NCBI GenBank assembly: GCA_016702605.1
Contig: JADJDQ010000006.1
Coordinates: 62,001 to 126,000 of the forward strand
Direction: 5' to 3'
Length of the DNA stretch: 64,000 nucleotides
From: Candidatus Intricatilinea gracilis
GTDB taxonomy: Bacteria > Pseudomonadota > Gammaproteobacteria > Burkholderiales > Burkholderiaceae_C
The notes under the pieces are model-generated. The model was not told the origin of the DNA. It was given only the letters and a program-made list of their open reading frames with translations, and made no database searches. Of the stretch, positions 43,690 to 51,019 are shown one piece after another. The translations under genes were made by a program, and so were the position numbers. Numbering within the stretch: the first letter of the stretch is position 1; each line of letters opens with the position of its first letter.

Positions 43690-44768
43690 TCAGGCTTGCT
43701 GGTCGTTCTTGTTCTTGCCGGCGGCCGTGCGCTGGATCGCGCTCACGGCGGCGTGGGCGGCCACCGCGGCACCCACCGTGCCTGCGGCGTAACCACCGAT
43801 CTGGTCGGCGTTGGCCTCGATGCCGAACTGGTGGATCTTGGTCAGCCGGTCGTAGAAAGAACCCTTGTCCCAGAAGCCGTCTTCACTGCAGCCGATGCAG
43901 CCGTGGCCCGAACCGATCGGGAACGAGGTGCCGCCGTTCCAGCGCGTGGTCGAGCAGGCGTTGTAGGTGGTCGGGCCTTTGCAGCCCACCTTGTAAAGGC
44001 AGTAGCCGCGCCGCGCGGCCTCGTCGTCCCATTGCTCCACAAACTGGCCGGCGTCGAAATGCGGCCGGCGATAACACTTGTCGTGGATACGCTGGCCGTA
44101 GAACATCTTGGGCCGGCCCATGCGGTCGAGCTCGGGGATCTTGTCGAAGGTGAGCATATAGGTCACCACCGCCGTCATCACCTCGGCAATCGGCGGGCAG
44201 CCCGGCACCTTGATGATGGGTTTGTCGGTGATCACCTTGTGGATCGGCACCGCATTGGTCGGGTTGGGTTTGGCCGCCTGCACACAACCCCACGAGGCAC
44301 AGGCCCCCAGGCGATCACCGCCTTGGCATCGGCCGCATATTCCTTGAGCTGCTCCACAAACGGCCGCCCGCCGACGATGCAGTACATGCCGTCCTCGTTG
44401 AGCGGCGGGTTGCCCTCCACGGCCAGGATGTAGTTGCCCTTGTGTTTCTTGCGCGCCTCTTCGAGCGCAGCCTCGGCCTGATGACCACTGGCGGCCATCA
44501 GCACCTCGTTGTAGTCCAGCGAGATCATCGACAGCACCACGTCCTTGGCGAGCGGGTGCGCGCTGCGGATGAAACTCTCGCTGCAACACGTGCATTCCAG
44601 CCCGCTGATCCAGATCACCGGCGTACGCGGCTTGGTTTCCATCGCATGCGCGATACGCGGCACAAAGGCCGGGCCCAGCCCGAGCGAGGTGGCCGTCAGC
44701 GAACAGTACTTCATGAAGCTGCGGCGCGAAATGCCATGCCGGCGCATGACGTCGTAGAAGGTATCCAT
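43690..44768 (-). pseudogene. hoxK: uptake hydrogenase small subunit HoxK/HupS, interrupted by a one-base frameshift
   Basis: The N-terminal part (44768 to about 44305) reads in one frame and the C-terminal part (to 43690) in the next. The join lies at the C run 44304-44308: adding one base restores AWGACASWGCVQAAK and a protein of about 359 residues, the normal size. Visible features: Tat signal with RRSFMK; GLECTCCSES and DGMYCIV, the supernumerary Cys of the proximal cluster in O2-tolerant enzymes; GCPPIAEV; distal cluster ligands; a C-terminal hydrophobic anchor near GGYAAGTVGAAVAAH. AGGAG precedes the ATG. Because all else is intact, a homopolymer sequencing error is likelier than true loss, but a real mutation would abolish H2 uptake. 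Confidence 0.9.
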
Positions 44769-44816
44769 CGCTGCTTGTCTCCTGGTGGGCGCGGGGGTGT
44801 AGTCCAGGAAGACAGG

Positions 44817-44832
44817 TACAAGCGGCGTGCCT
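44817..44832 (-). promoter_or_regulatory. candidate sigma-54 (-24/-12) promoter of the hoxK operon
   Basis: On the minus strand AGGCACGCCGCTTGTA matches the consensus TGGCACG-N4-TTGCA at GGCACG and TTG, with GG and the -12 dinucleotide (here GT instead of GC) ten bases apart. It lies about 50 bases before the hoxK ATG, giving a leader of roughly 35-40 bases. The operon encodes its own sigma-54 activator, HoxA, and hoxK transcription in R. eutropha is sigma-54 dependent, so the position fits well. Confidence 0.6.
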
Positions 44833-45165
44833 GAGTTGGCTCGCCTTCGGGTAAGTCCCGGGATGCGGCGGTAAGTGCTTGTCAGGGCGTAAGTTTTTTG
44901 ACGGGAGGCAAGCCCGCGATCCGACCGGACCGGGGCGGGTGGTCAGACGGCTTGCGGTGGGACGCGGGAAGTGGAAGCAAAACTGCCGTCGACTCGCCCC
45001 CCCAACGCGCGTGACGATCCGCTTGCCTATCGCCGGAACTCGCGGCACAGTCGATCACAAGGAGGCGCTGCTTTTTTCGGCAAATGAGTGCTGTATGAAC
45101 ACGCTGGCAATCATTTGTAATGCGCGTAGCCATGCGGCATTCCATCGGTCGGCACCCTCTGAAAC

Positions 45166-45187
45166 CGGGAGACAGGTCTGTCTCCCG
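45166..45187. repeat. perfect 10-base-pair inverted repeat with two-base loop
   Basis: CGGGAGACAG, GT, CTGTCTCCCG. It could be a dyad operator or a transcript hairpin; no T-run follows on either strand. It lies about 50 bases before the lipoprotein start and roughly 400 before hoxK. Confidence 0.8.
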
Positions 45188-45234
45188 ATATAAACGTTGA
45201 TCTCACAAGTAATCTGATCATCCTCGGAGGAATC

Positions 45235-45738
45235 ATGCGATACACAGTGGCCCTATGGTTGGGCATTGCTTTGTTGGCAGGATGTGCAAATCCAGGCATC
45301 GTTAAGCTCTCGCCTGATACGTACATGCTGTCACGGGAGGCGCACGGCGGCATATTTGCAAGCACGAGTGCGTTGAAGGCGGGCGTCATCAACGATGCGA
45401 ATGCCTTTGCGGAAAGTCAGGGCAAGGTTGCAATACCGCTTTCCTCGAAAGAGAAGCCTATGGGCAATGGGCCTGCTCAGTGGGCATCATTCGAGTACCA
45501 GTTCAGGGTGGTCGACAAGAACGACCCAGAAGTTCGAAGAACATCGCTCGTGCCTAGAGCAGATCTTGTTATTGAGAAGACGGAGAAGATTACGGCAGAT
45601 GTAAAGACAAAGGATCAAACGGACCGACCCAAAGACGTCTATGCCGAACTCATCAAGCTAGATGATCTCCGCAAGCGGAGAATTCTGTCGGAAGCCGAGT
45701 TCGAGGCACAGAAGAAAAAGCTCTTGGAAGGCAAGTGA
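45235..45738 (+). CDS. small lipoprotein with C-terminal SHOCT-like segment
   Basis: 167 residues. A lipoprotein signal with lipobox LLAGC (Cys at about 19) follows a good GGAGGA ribosome site. The mature N-terminal half (VKLSPDTYMLSREAHGG, then SALKAGVINDANAFAESQG) resembles the second lipoprotein at 46739. The last 30 residues (LIKLDDLRKRRILSEAEFEAQKKKLL) match the SHOCT oligomerisation motif. Function unknown. It begins an AT-richer stretch unlike the flanking GC-rich genes, suggesting transfer. Confidence 0.8.
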   Translation: MRYTVALWLGIALLAGCANPGIVKLSPDTYMLSREAHGGIFASTSALKAGVINDANAFAESQGKVAIPLSSKEKPMGNGPAQWASFEYQFRVVDKNDPEVRRTSLVPRADLVIEKTEKITADVKTKDQTDRPKDVYAELIKLDDLRKRRILSEAEFEAQKKKLLEGK

Positions 45739-45814
45739 TCGCTGTGCAAAGAGAGAGACCTGACTGGTCGCTCAAGCGGTCCTCTGGCGAACGCTAAAAT
45801 TTAAACGTAGGACT

Positions 45815-46522
45815 ATGCAGAAAACCATGCTCCAGTCACTAGACGGTCAATCCATAGATGGCTTGAAATTCTGTGGACTCGTCTATGGAATATTCGAAAA
45901 TGTTCGGGCGACTCCTGAAGGGATTGAAGCGCTTCGCATGCGTCGCGGAAAGTGCAAAAAGCTTGTTGAGGAACTATTGCCAATCTGCAAGTACATACAG
46001 GGAAAGTACAGACCAGGTAGGTACATTTCCGTGACATGGATAGATGGCAACCAGACCTACGACGCCGAATTGCGCTCAGTTGGCGAATATGTCGTACACG
46101 GCTACTATCCAGCAAACTCGTTTGTCGAAGTAACGTGTATCGTACACCCGAATGAATATTTGGCACGCGAGCACATAAATGCGGGTGGTGCCGTCTTTGG
46201 ACTGGACGGGCTTACGCGAACGAAAGATCGCAAGGTTAACTCAATCCCGAAAGTGCATGTCGGTGACATTTTCATAGAAAACTATGCGGATCTCGTGCTT
46301 ACTGAATTGGTAAAGAACTCTGTCAAGCTCTACCCCGCTAGAACAACACTCGTAATGCAATGTAGTTTGAATCGACTATACCTCCCAAATGAATGGGCAA
46401 AACTGATTTCTTCTATCGAAGATAGATTCCGACGCACCCATTCATCGAGCTATTTTTGTATGACCCTGTATCTGAATACTCGTCATCCATATATGCGTCT
46501 CCAGCGTGCGGCCTTAAATTAA
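45815..46522 (+). CDS. hypothetical protein of the AT-rich island
   Basis: 235 residues with no family that I recognise. No signal peptide or membrane helix; mixed alpha/beta composition with several aromatic and basic residues (for example PICKYIQGKYRPGRYISVTWIDG and VHVGDIFIENYADLVLTELV). Codon use is much more AT-rich than in the surrounding chromosome. It lies between two lipoprotein genes in the same direction. The upstream sequence is AT-rich (CTAAAATTTAAACG) and may hold a promoter. Confidence 0.7.
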   Translation: MQKTMLQSLDGQSIDGLKFCGLVYGIFENVRATPEGIEALRMRRGKCKKLVEELLPICKYIQGKYRPGRYISVTWIDGNQTYDAELRSVGEYVVHGYYPANSFVEVTCIVHPNEYLAREHINAGGAVFGLDGLTRTKDRKVNSIPKVHVGDIFIENYADLVLTELVKNSVKLYPARTTLVMQCSLNRLYLPNEWAKLISSIEDRFRRTHSSSYFCMTLYLNTRHPYMRLQRAALN

Positions 46523-46541
46523 AATCCACCTTCCCGTCAAG

Positions 46542-46742
46542 GTGAAGACTATCATCCAGTCTGATTGGCAAGATCTTTTGGAAATTCAGAAATACTCAGT
46601 TGAAACGCATATGGTTATGAGTTCAATTTCAAATGTAAGAGCCGAGGCCGGCCTGCCCTTCACAAGAATGTTACTGCAAGTGATTGCAAGTAATTGGCAT
46701 TCGGTATCGGTTAATTTCAACTTACCCACTGAAATATTATGA
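46542..46742 (+). CDS. possible small protein upstream of second lipoprotein
   Basis: 66 residues from a GTG start, with no recognisable family. The case for it is weak but not empty: its stop overlaps the next start by four bases (ATGA), the usual sign of coupled genes, and it lies on the same strand with similar AT-rich codon use. A chance open frame is equally possible. Confidence 0.35.
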   Translation: MKTIIQSDWQDLLEIQKYSVETHMVMSSISNVRAEAGLPFTRMLLQVIASNWHSVSVNFNLPTEIL

Positions 46743-47050
46743 AATGCACTTCTTTGGCAATTAAAAAGTACATGGTCAGAATACATGCATTTGGAGGAAT
46801 TCTGGTCGTTGCAGGATGTGGTTCGATATCGCCAGTCGTATCGCTCGACAAGGACACGTACATGATTGGGTCGCACGGCGTACTCGGCAATGGCAGTTCT
46901 GCAGCTGAACGTGCTAAAGCTGTTCAAGCAGCGGCCGAATTTTGTGCAAATAAGTCACTGGCCCACAAGGTCGTTAGTATAGAGTCGGTTGATCCATTTT
47001 GGGGCCGAGCTCCATCTGCCGATGTCCGTTTTCAATGCATTCCAAAATAG
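46739..47050 (+). CDS. small lipoprotein related to the one at 45235
   Basis: 103 residues at most; Met12 (46772) gives a cleaner signal MVRIHAFGGILVVAGC, with lipobox VVAGC. The mature part has VVSLDKDTYMIGSHGVLGN and AERAKAVQAAAEFCANKS, parallel to VKLSPDTYMLSREAHGG and the Ala/Phe segment of the lipoprotein at 45235, but without its SHOCT tail. Two mature Cys residues could form a disulfide. Function unknown. Confidence 0.7.
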   Translation: MKCTSLAIKKYMVRIHAFGGILVVAGCGSISPVVSLDKDTYMIGSHGVLGNGSSAAERAKAVQAAAEFCANKSLAHKVVSIESVDPFWGRAPSADVRFQCIPK

Positions 47051-47232
47051 CCTTGTCAACAGGGGGATTTTTAAATGGGCAGAATCGGGGGTCTTGTCTT
47101 TTGCACTCAGTCCAAACAGTATGCGGACCCCCGCCGCTGGCAAGTCATAAAGCCAAACCTTCCCTCCAATTAAGTTGACGACCGGCCGCAGGATTTGTCG
47201 CCAGGAAGCTATAGGGCGAGCAGTGTCGTTGT

Positions 47233-47281
47233 ACTTCAGTTTTGAGTCCGCCCCGTGAACTGAAGTTGGCGCGTAAGCGCC
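47233..47281 (+). promoter_or_regulatory. inverted repeats before the XRE regulator (possible operator)
   Basis: ACTTCAGTT at 47233-47241 is exactly inverted as AACTGAAGT at 47258-47266, with 16 bases between. A second short hairpin GGCGC-GTAA-GCGCC follows at 47268-47281. The ribosome site AAGGAG comes directly after, then ATG 47297. XRE antitoxin-like proteins usually bind such repeats to repress their own gene. Confidence 0.5.
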
Positions 47282-47296
47282 TGAAGGAGTAGCAAG

Positions 47297-47614
47297 ATGG
47301 CTGAACTGAAATGCACCCCTGTTCCTCACGATCACAAGGAGTTTCTGGCCAAGGCCAGGTTGCGCAAGGGTTTCACTGAAGCTTATGACGACCTCCAGTT
47401 CGAATATCAGCTTGCAGGTCAGATGCTCGAAGCTCGGTCTCGTGCAGGGCTGACTCAAGATGCGGTGGCCGAGTTGATGGGCGCCACCAAGAGTGCCATT
47501 TCCAGGCTCGAATCAGCAAACAAGCACGCACCTTCGCTCGCTACGCTCAAGCGGTATGCGCAGGCAGTCGGGTGCGAGTTGCAGGTGAAGCTTGTCCCGC
47601 AGAAGTCGACCTGA
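47297..47614 (+). CDS. XRE-family helix-turn-helix regulator (HigA-like antitoxin)
   Basis: 105 residues. A leading helical part (EAYDDLQFEYQLAGQMLEAR) is followed by RSRAGLTQDAVAELMGATKSAISRLESANKHAPSLATLKRYAQAVG, a standard XRE/Cro helix-turn-helix typical of HigA antitoxins and small prophage regulators. AAGGAG lies well placed before the ATG. The RelE-type toxin expected upstream is not found; the 240 bases before it hold no open toxin frame. Confidence 0.82.
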   Translation: MAELKCTPVPHDHKEFLAKARLRKGFTEAYDDLQFEYQLAGQMLEARSRAGLTQDAVAELMGATKSAISRLESANKHAPSLATLKRYAQAVGCELQVKLVPQKST

Positions 47615-47662
47615 CGGTCAGGCGGTAATTGCTGGCGCTAGGCGCGCACCAAGATTCGACAT

Positions 47663-47884
47663 ATGTTGAGTCTGAGTGTTGCGCTCAAGGCCGCGATCCA
47701 GCATGGCGTGAGCAGCCTGAGGAGAGCCGGACGAAAAGTCGGCCAGTGGACGACTTTGCGCCTGCGAACGGCGCATGGCCAGAACCCCGGTGACGCAGCA
47801 GGCCATGTCCAATACATGGATCAAGGAGCAGCGATTGCTCAGCGTGAAAGACCTGTGGTGCAAAGCCCAGGCTATGCGGCTTGA
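47663..47884 (+). pseudogene. C-terminal remnant of group II intron reverse transcriptase/maturase
   Basis: Pieces in different frames resemble the C-terminus of group II intron reverse transcriptases: VALKAAIQHGVSS, then after a shift RRMARTPVTQQAMSN and TWIKEQRLLSVKDLWCKAQ, then after another shift GYAA and a stop at 47882-47884. Restoring one base after CAG near 47870 would give the common ending KAQGYAA. At least two frameshifts and loss of the whole catalytic part show it is dead. Confidence 0.75.
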
Positions 47885-47918
47885 CATTCGATCCTTCGTC
47901 GAGCGAGCCAACTTGTTG

Positions 47919-47989
47919 AACCGCCCACTGCGGACCCGCACGGTGGGTGGTGTGGGGGCTGGGAGTTAGAAACTCCTGGCTACCCGATT
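47919..47989 (+). ncRNA. group II intron domains V and VI
   Basis: Domain V: lower stem CCGCCCAC (47921-47928) with GTGGGTGG (47943-47950), upper stem TGCG/CGCA closing tetraloop GACC, and a two-base CG bulge on the 3' side, the classic layout. Domain VI: a hairpin from about 47953 with loop around TTAGAAA and a likely bulged branch-point A at 47982 in CTACCC, followed by the 3' end GAT seven bases on. Confidence 0.75.
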
Positions 47990-48569
47990 AGGCGCCGTCA
48001 CGCGAGCTTGTTGCATAGGGCCAGTAGTTCCTCGTGGGTCGGAGGAACATTGGAAGCTTGGCATCAATGGCTTTTGCCTCGTTCCTGACATGCGGTGGAA
48101 GATTCTCTGGATCCATATCTCTTGTGATGACGCTGACGTTGCCTTTGCCGTCTGGGACGGTGTAGCGGACGATCTCATTGGCGAGTTCGGTCGCCGCTTT
48201 GATGAAGGATGCCTGAGTCTTGCGAAGCTTTGGATGAACAAAGTAGTGAGCTTCGTCTGTCCAAGTTTCAACGACTGTATACAGCGGCGTCGTAGCTTCT
48301 TTTCTAAGGGGCAGCAAGAAGTCGTGCCCTTGGTACTGCCTGATTTGGCCGGAGTCTGCAAAGAGGGCGCGGAAGTTCTTTGTGAGTTGGCGATCATGCT
48401 CAGACAAGGCGCCGTGCGAGCGAAACCGACGGAAAAGTTCAACGCTCCCGCCGAGCAATCCAAACAACGTTGCGTAGGGTTCGTAGTTCGCGCTTGGACT
48501 GGCAATCCAGAAACCAGTAATCACGATCGCAACTACGAAGAGGACTGTCTCGATGACGACCAGGAACAT
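47988..48569 (-). CDS. membrane protein with N-terminal helices, C-terminus possibly altered
   Basis: 193 residues from ATG 48569 (MFLVVIETVLFVVAIVITGFWIA). Two hydrophobic segments at the N-terminus (about 2-22 and 30-45, the second with YEPYATLFGLLGG) are followed by a soluble domain with VVETWTDEAHYFVHPKLRKTQ. I do not recognise the family. The stop codon lies within the last bases of the group II intron. A one-base change near residue 178 would instead give the ending PTHEELLALCNKLA with a stop at 47998, which looks more natural, so a frameshift or intron-related change of the end is possible. Confidence 0.6.
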   Translation of the reverse strand: MFLVVIETVLFVVAIVITGFWIASPSANYEPYATLFGLLGGSVELFRRFRSHGALSEHDRQLTKNFRALFADSGQIRQYQGHDFLLPLRKEATTPLYTVVETWTDEAHYFVHPKLRKTQASFIKAATELANEIVRYTVPDGKGNVSVITRDMDPENLPPHVRNEAKAIDAKLPMFLRPTRNYWPYATSSRDGA

Positions 48570-49014
48570 TGAGGCGCCTAACGGATAGCGTTTATCTGCC
48601 GAGCACAAGCGCAGGAAGAACCCCAGGTGCCATACGAGGCAGATAAACCGTGTTGAACTGAACCATCGCGCCCCCCGTGCCGTTGCTGGTGTTGTGATCG
48701 CAAGTGCCAATGGGGACTGGATCGATCCGCGGTCTTGGTGCGATCCATTATGGTGAGGCTGGCGCGGTTGTGAAGCCCTGGCGCGGCTCTTTGTTCGGAT
48801 GTGGTGGCATTGCCATGGAGTGGCCGCGGGCTGCTGCAGCGCCTGTCGCGCCTGGGCGAGTTGGGTTTGCTTGCAACCGTTGGCCGGCACGCCGTAGTGG
48901 CGGATGCGCTGCCAGCGTCTCGACGACCATGACCTACACCTATGTACCCAACGTGGGTGGCATGTGCGTGCGCGGCCCGATCGATACCATGGCGCTGGAC
49001 ATCCGGAGGCTGTC
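48570..49014. other. intergenic region without recognised gene
   Basis: About 445 bases between divergent genes. Short open frames occur on both strands but none has a recognisable domain, and codon patterns are inconsistent. It may contain debris of a mobile element given the intron remnant and DUF6429 gene on either side; nothing specific can be supported. Confidence 0.4.
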
Positions 49015-49245
49015 ATGAAGCTGGATACCGACCGCATCGACGATGCCGTGCTGGCGCTGCTCTACCTCGGCCTGCATGAAGGTGATCGGGCCTGGAAGTC
49101 GTTCGACTGGGAGGCCATGGGGCGCTTGCATGCGCGTGGGTTGATTTCGGATCCCCTTGGTCGTGCGAAGTCGGTGGCCTTCACGGCCGACGGACAAGAC
49201 AGGGCTGCGGCCTTGCTCGAGTCGCTGTTCGGCAAGGCAGGTTGA
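49015..49245 (+). CDS. DUF6429-family small protein
   Basis: 76 residues from ATG 49015 (MKLDTDRIDDAVLALLYLGLH), chosen over upstream starts because family members begin there. The segments RAWKSFDWEAMGRLHARGLI and DPLGRAKSVAFTADG fit the DUF6429 family as I know it, a short winged-helix-like protein of unknown function. It lies at the right end of the mosaic island. Confidence 0.75.
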   Translation: MKLDTDRIDDAVLALLYLGLHEGDRAWKSFDWEAMGRLHARGLISDPLGRAKSVAFTADGQDRAAALLESLFGKAG

Positions 49246-49399
49246 GCAGCCGCATCTGACGGGTCTGTGCTGGCGAACGCGGGCGGCCTGGGGTGGTCAT
49301 GCGTCCGAGTCGTTCCCGCGGCGATGATGGCGGCGCAGACTGGCCGACAGGCCTTCGCAGTGACACGCGACTTTCCCCAATATCCGAGCTGGACCCCCC

Positions 49400-49873
49400 A
49401 TGGACACCGACACCGCCACCTCCCTGCGCCAGTTGCTGGCCACCCAGCCCGTCGCTGCGCTGGCCACCTTGCACCGCGGCGAGCCGGCGGTGTCGATGGT
49501 GCCGTTCGTGCTGCCGCCGGGTGGGGCGCAGGTCATCATCCACGTGAGCGGCCTGGCCACCCACACGGCGGACATGTTGGCGCATCCGCGGGTGAGTCTG
49601 CTGTTGGTGGACGAGGCGCGGGCCGATGTGTCGGCGCAGGCGCGGGCTCGGGTGAGCTTGCAGTGTGATGCGCAGGTGTTGCCACGCGAGGGGGCGGCGT
49701 ATGAGCAGGCGCGGGCGGACTATCTGGCGCGTTTCCCGGATTCGGCCGTGACGTTCGAGCTGGGCGACTTCAGGGTCGTGTTGCTGCGGCCGGTGGCGGC
49801 GCGGCTGGTGGCCGGGTTCGGGCGGGCGTATTCGCTGGTGGGTGAGCAGCTGGAGGGCTGGTTGCGGGGCTGA
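49400..49873 (+). CDS. pyridoxamine 5'-phosphate oxidase-like flavin/haem-binding protein
   Basis: 157 residues with the split beta-barrel pattern of the PNPOx-like/HugZ group: LRQLLATQPVAALATLHRGEPAVSMVPFV at the start, LATHTADMLAHPRVSLLLVD in the middle and FELGDFRVVLLRPVAARLVAGFGRAYSL near the end. The last segment resembles haem-utilisation HugZ-type proteins. Cofactor and substrate unknown. It converges with the K+ channel gene, with five bases between the stops. Confidence 0.82.
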   Translation: MDTDTATSLRQLLATQPVAALATLHRGEPAVSMVPFVLPPGGAQVIIHVSGLATHTADMLAHPRVSLLLVDEARADVSAQARARVSLQCDAQVLPREGAAYEQARADYLARFPDSAVTFELGDFRVVLLRPVAARLVAGFGRAYSLVGEQLEGWLRG

Positions 49874-49878
49874 CCCGC

Positions 49879-50766
49879 TCAATCCACCCCCGCCTCGCGG
49901 TACCCCTGCGGCAGCGCGGCGCCGCAATCGCTGCAGAAGCGCGCCTTGGGCGGGTGGCCTTCGCTGTGGCAGGTGCGGCAGCGGCGCGGCTGGGGGCGGC
50001 CGGGCAGGCGCTGGGCGGTGAATTCGGCGCTGACGATGCCGGTGGGCACGGCCAGGGTGCCCCAGCCGAGCAGCATCATGGTTGAGGCGATGACGCGGCC
50101 CAGGTCGGTCTTGGGGGTGATGTCGCCGAAGCCCACCGTCGTCATGGTGGTGATGGCCCAGTACACGCCGACCGGGATGCTGGTGTAGCCGTTGGCCGGG
50201 CCTTCGACCACGTACATCAGCGTGCCCATGACCAGCACCACCAGCATCACGAACGACAGGAAGACCATGATCTTGCGCCGCGACGCCACCAGCGCCTGGC
50301 TGAGCGCGCCGAACTCGGCCATGTACTCGACCAGCTTGAAGATGCGGAAGATGCGCAGCAGGCGCAGCACCCGCACGTCGGTCATGGCGTGCAGGCCGGG
50401 CACCAGCACGGCCAGGTAGGTGGGCACCACGGCCAGCAGGTCGATCAGGCCCAGGGGGCTGCGCGCATAGGTGAGCGGGCGGGTGACACAACTCAGGCGG
50501 GCCAGGTACTCGACTGTGAAGGTGATGGTGAAGAGCCACTCGAGGGTGTTGAACAACTCGGCGTGGTGGGCGTGGATGTCGGCCACGCTGTCGAGCACGA
50601 CGACGATCACGCTGGTGACGATGGCGCCGATCAGCGCCAGGTCGAACCAGCGCCCGGCGCGAGTGTCGGATTCGAAGATGACGCGGTGCAGGCCCAGGCG
50701 CCAGCCCGCGGTGGGGCGCCCGTAACGTGAGCCGTAGGCGCCTGATCCAGGAGTAGGTGCAGTCAT
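49879..50766 (-). CDS. voltage-gated-type potassium channel with C-terminal zinc ribbon
   Basis: 295 residues with six membrane helices, an S4-like Arg-rich helix (DVRVLRLLRIFRIFKLV) and the pore filter TTVGFGD. The C-terminus (about 265-290) carries CRTCHSEGHPPKARFCSDCG, a small zinc ribbon in place of the usual RCK domain. It is an inner-membrane K+ channel of the Kch/KvAP-like type; zinc or redox control by the ribbon is inferred. Confidence 0.9.
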   Translation of the reverse strand: MTAPTPGSGAYGSRYGRPTAGWRLGLHRVIFESDTRAGRWFDLALIGAIVTSVIVVVLDSVADIHAHHAELFNTLEWLFTITFTVEYLARLSCVTRPLTYARSPLGLIDLLAVVPTYLAVLVPGLHAMTDVRVLRLLRIFRIFKLVEYMAEFGALSQALVASRRKIMVFLSFVMLVVLVMGTLMYVVEGPANGYTSIPVGVYWAITTMTTVGFGDITPKTDLGRVIASTMMLLGWGTLAVPTGIVSAEFTAQRLPGRPQPRRCRTCHSEGHPPKARFCSDCGAALPQGYREAGVD

Positions 50767-51019
50767 GTGAGGGATCGTAAGCCGGCGGCGCCCCGGTCGA
50801 CCGCGGTTGCGACAGGCTCAATGCGTGTGTCCGATGCCGTACTCAAGGTGCTTGCATGTGGGTATGCTTTCGCATTTGCGGCCCGCTGTCTCGGGTCCGG
50901 GCTTGACTGATCGATCCGTTGCGCGGCAGTGCCGGGGGCACCCGTCATCCAGCGGATCTCGATGTCCGGTGAACGGTGCAACGGTGCCGACGATCAATAA
51001 CGCGGGGGGCTTCATCGTG

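Larger units (their letters stand above)
44769..45234. other. intergenic region between hydrogenase operon and accessory island
   Basis: About 465 bases without a gene between divergent transcripts. It contains the candidate sigma-54 promoter of hoxK (44817-44832), room upstream for HoxA and bending-protein sites, and a strong inverted repeat at 45166-45187. Base composition becomes clearly more AT-rich from about 45100 onward. A GGAGGA ribosome site precedes the lipoprotein start at 45235. Confidence 0.6.
47640..47989 (+). mobile_element. 5'-truncated group II intron remnant
   Basis: The 3' end of a group II intron: a broken reverse-transcriptase C-terminus (47663-47884) followed by RNA domains V and VI ending near 47989. 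The intron 5' end, domains I-III and most of the enzyme are absent, so it cannot be active by itself. The right boundary abuts the end of the membrane protein gene on the other strand. Confidence 0.75.

Noticed and set aside
47088..47135. Inverted CGGGGGTC / GACCCCCG pair as an insertion-sequence end
   Set aside because: No transposase remnant or target duplication could be recognised around it.
47233..47281. Integron attC-like site before the XRE gene
   Set aside because: The core GTTRRRY/RYYYAAC boxes of attC are not present; the repeats fit an operator better.
46955..47458. Minus-strand frame of 167 codons overlapping the XRE gene
   Set aside because: It runs through the clear XRE coding sequence and its operator region and shows no family features.
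48090..48572. Plus-strand frame of 160 codons opposite the membrane protein
   Set aside because: The minus-strand frame has coherent membrane helices and a better start. The plus frame lacks recognisable features, though this is not fully certain.
48704..49018. Plus-strand frame before the DUF6429 gene
   Set aside because: Low-complexity Gly/Arg-rich translation with no ribosome site or domain.
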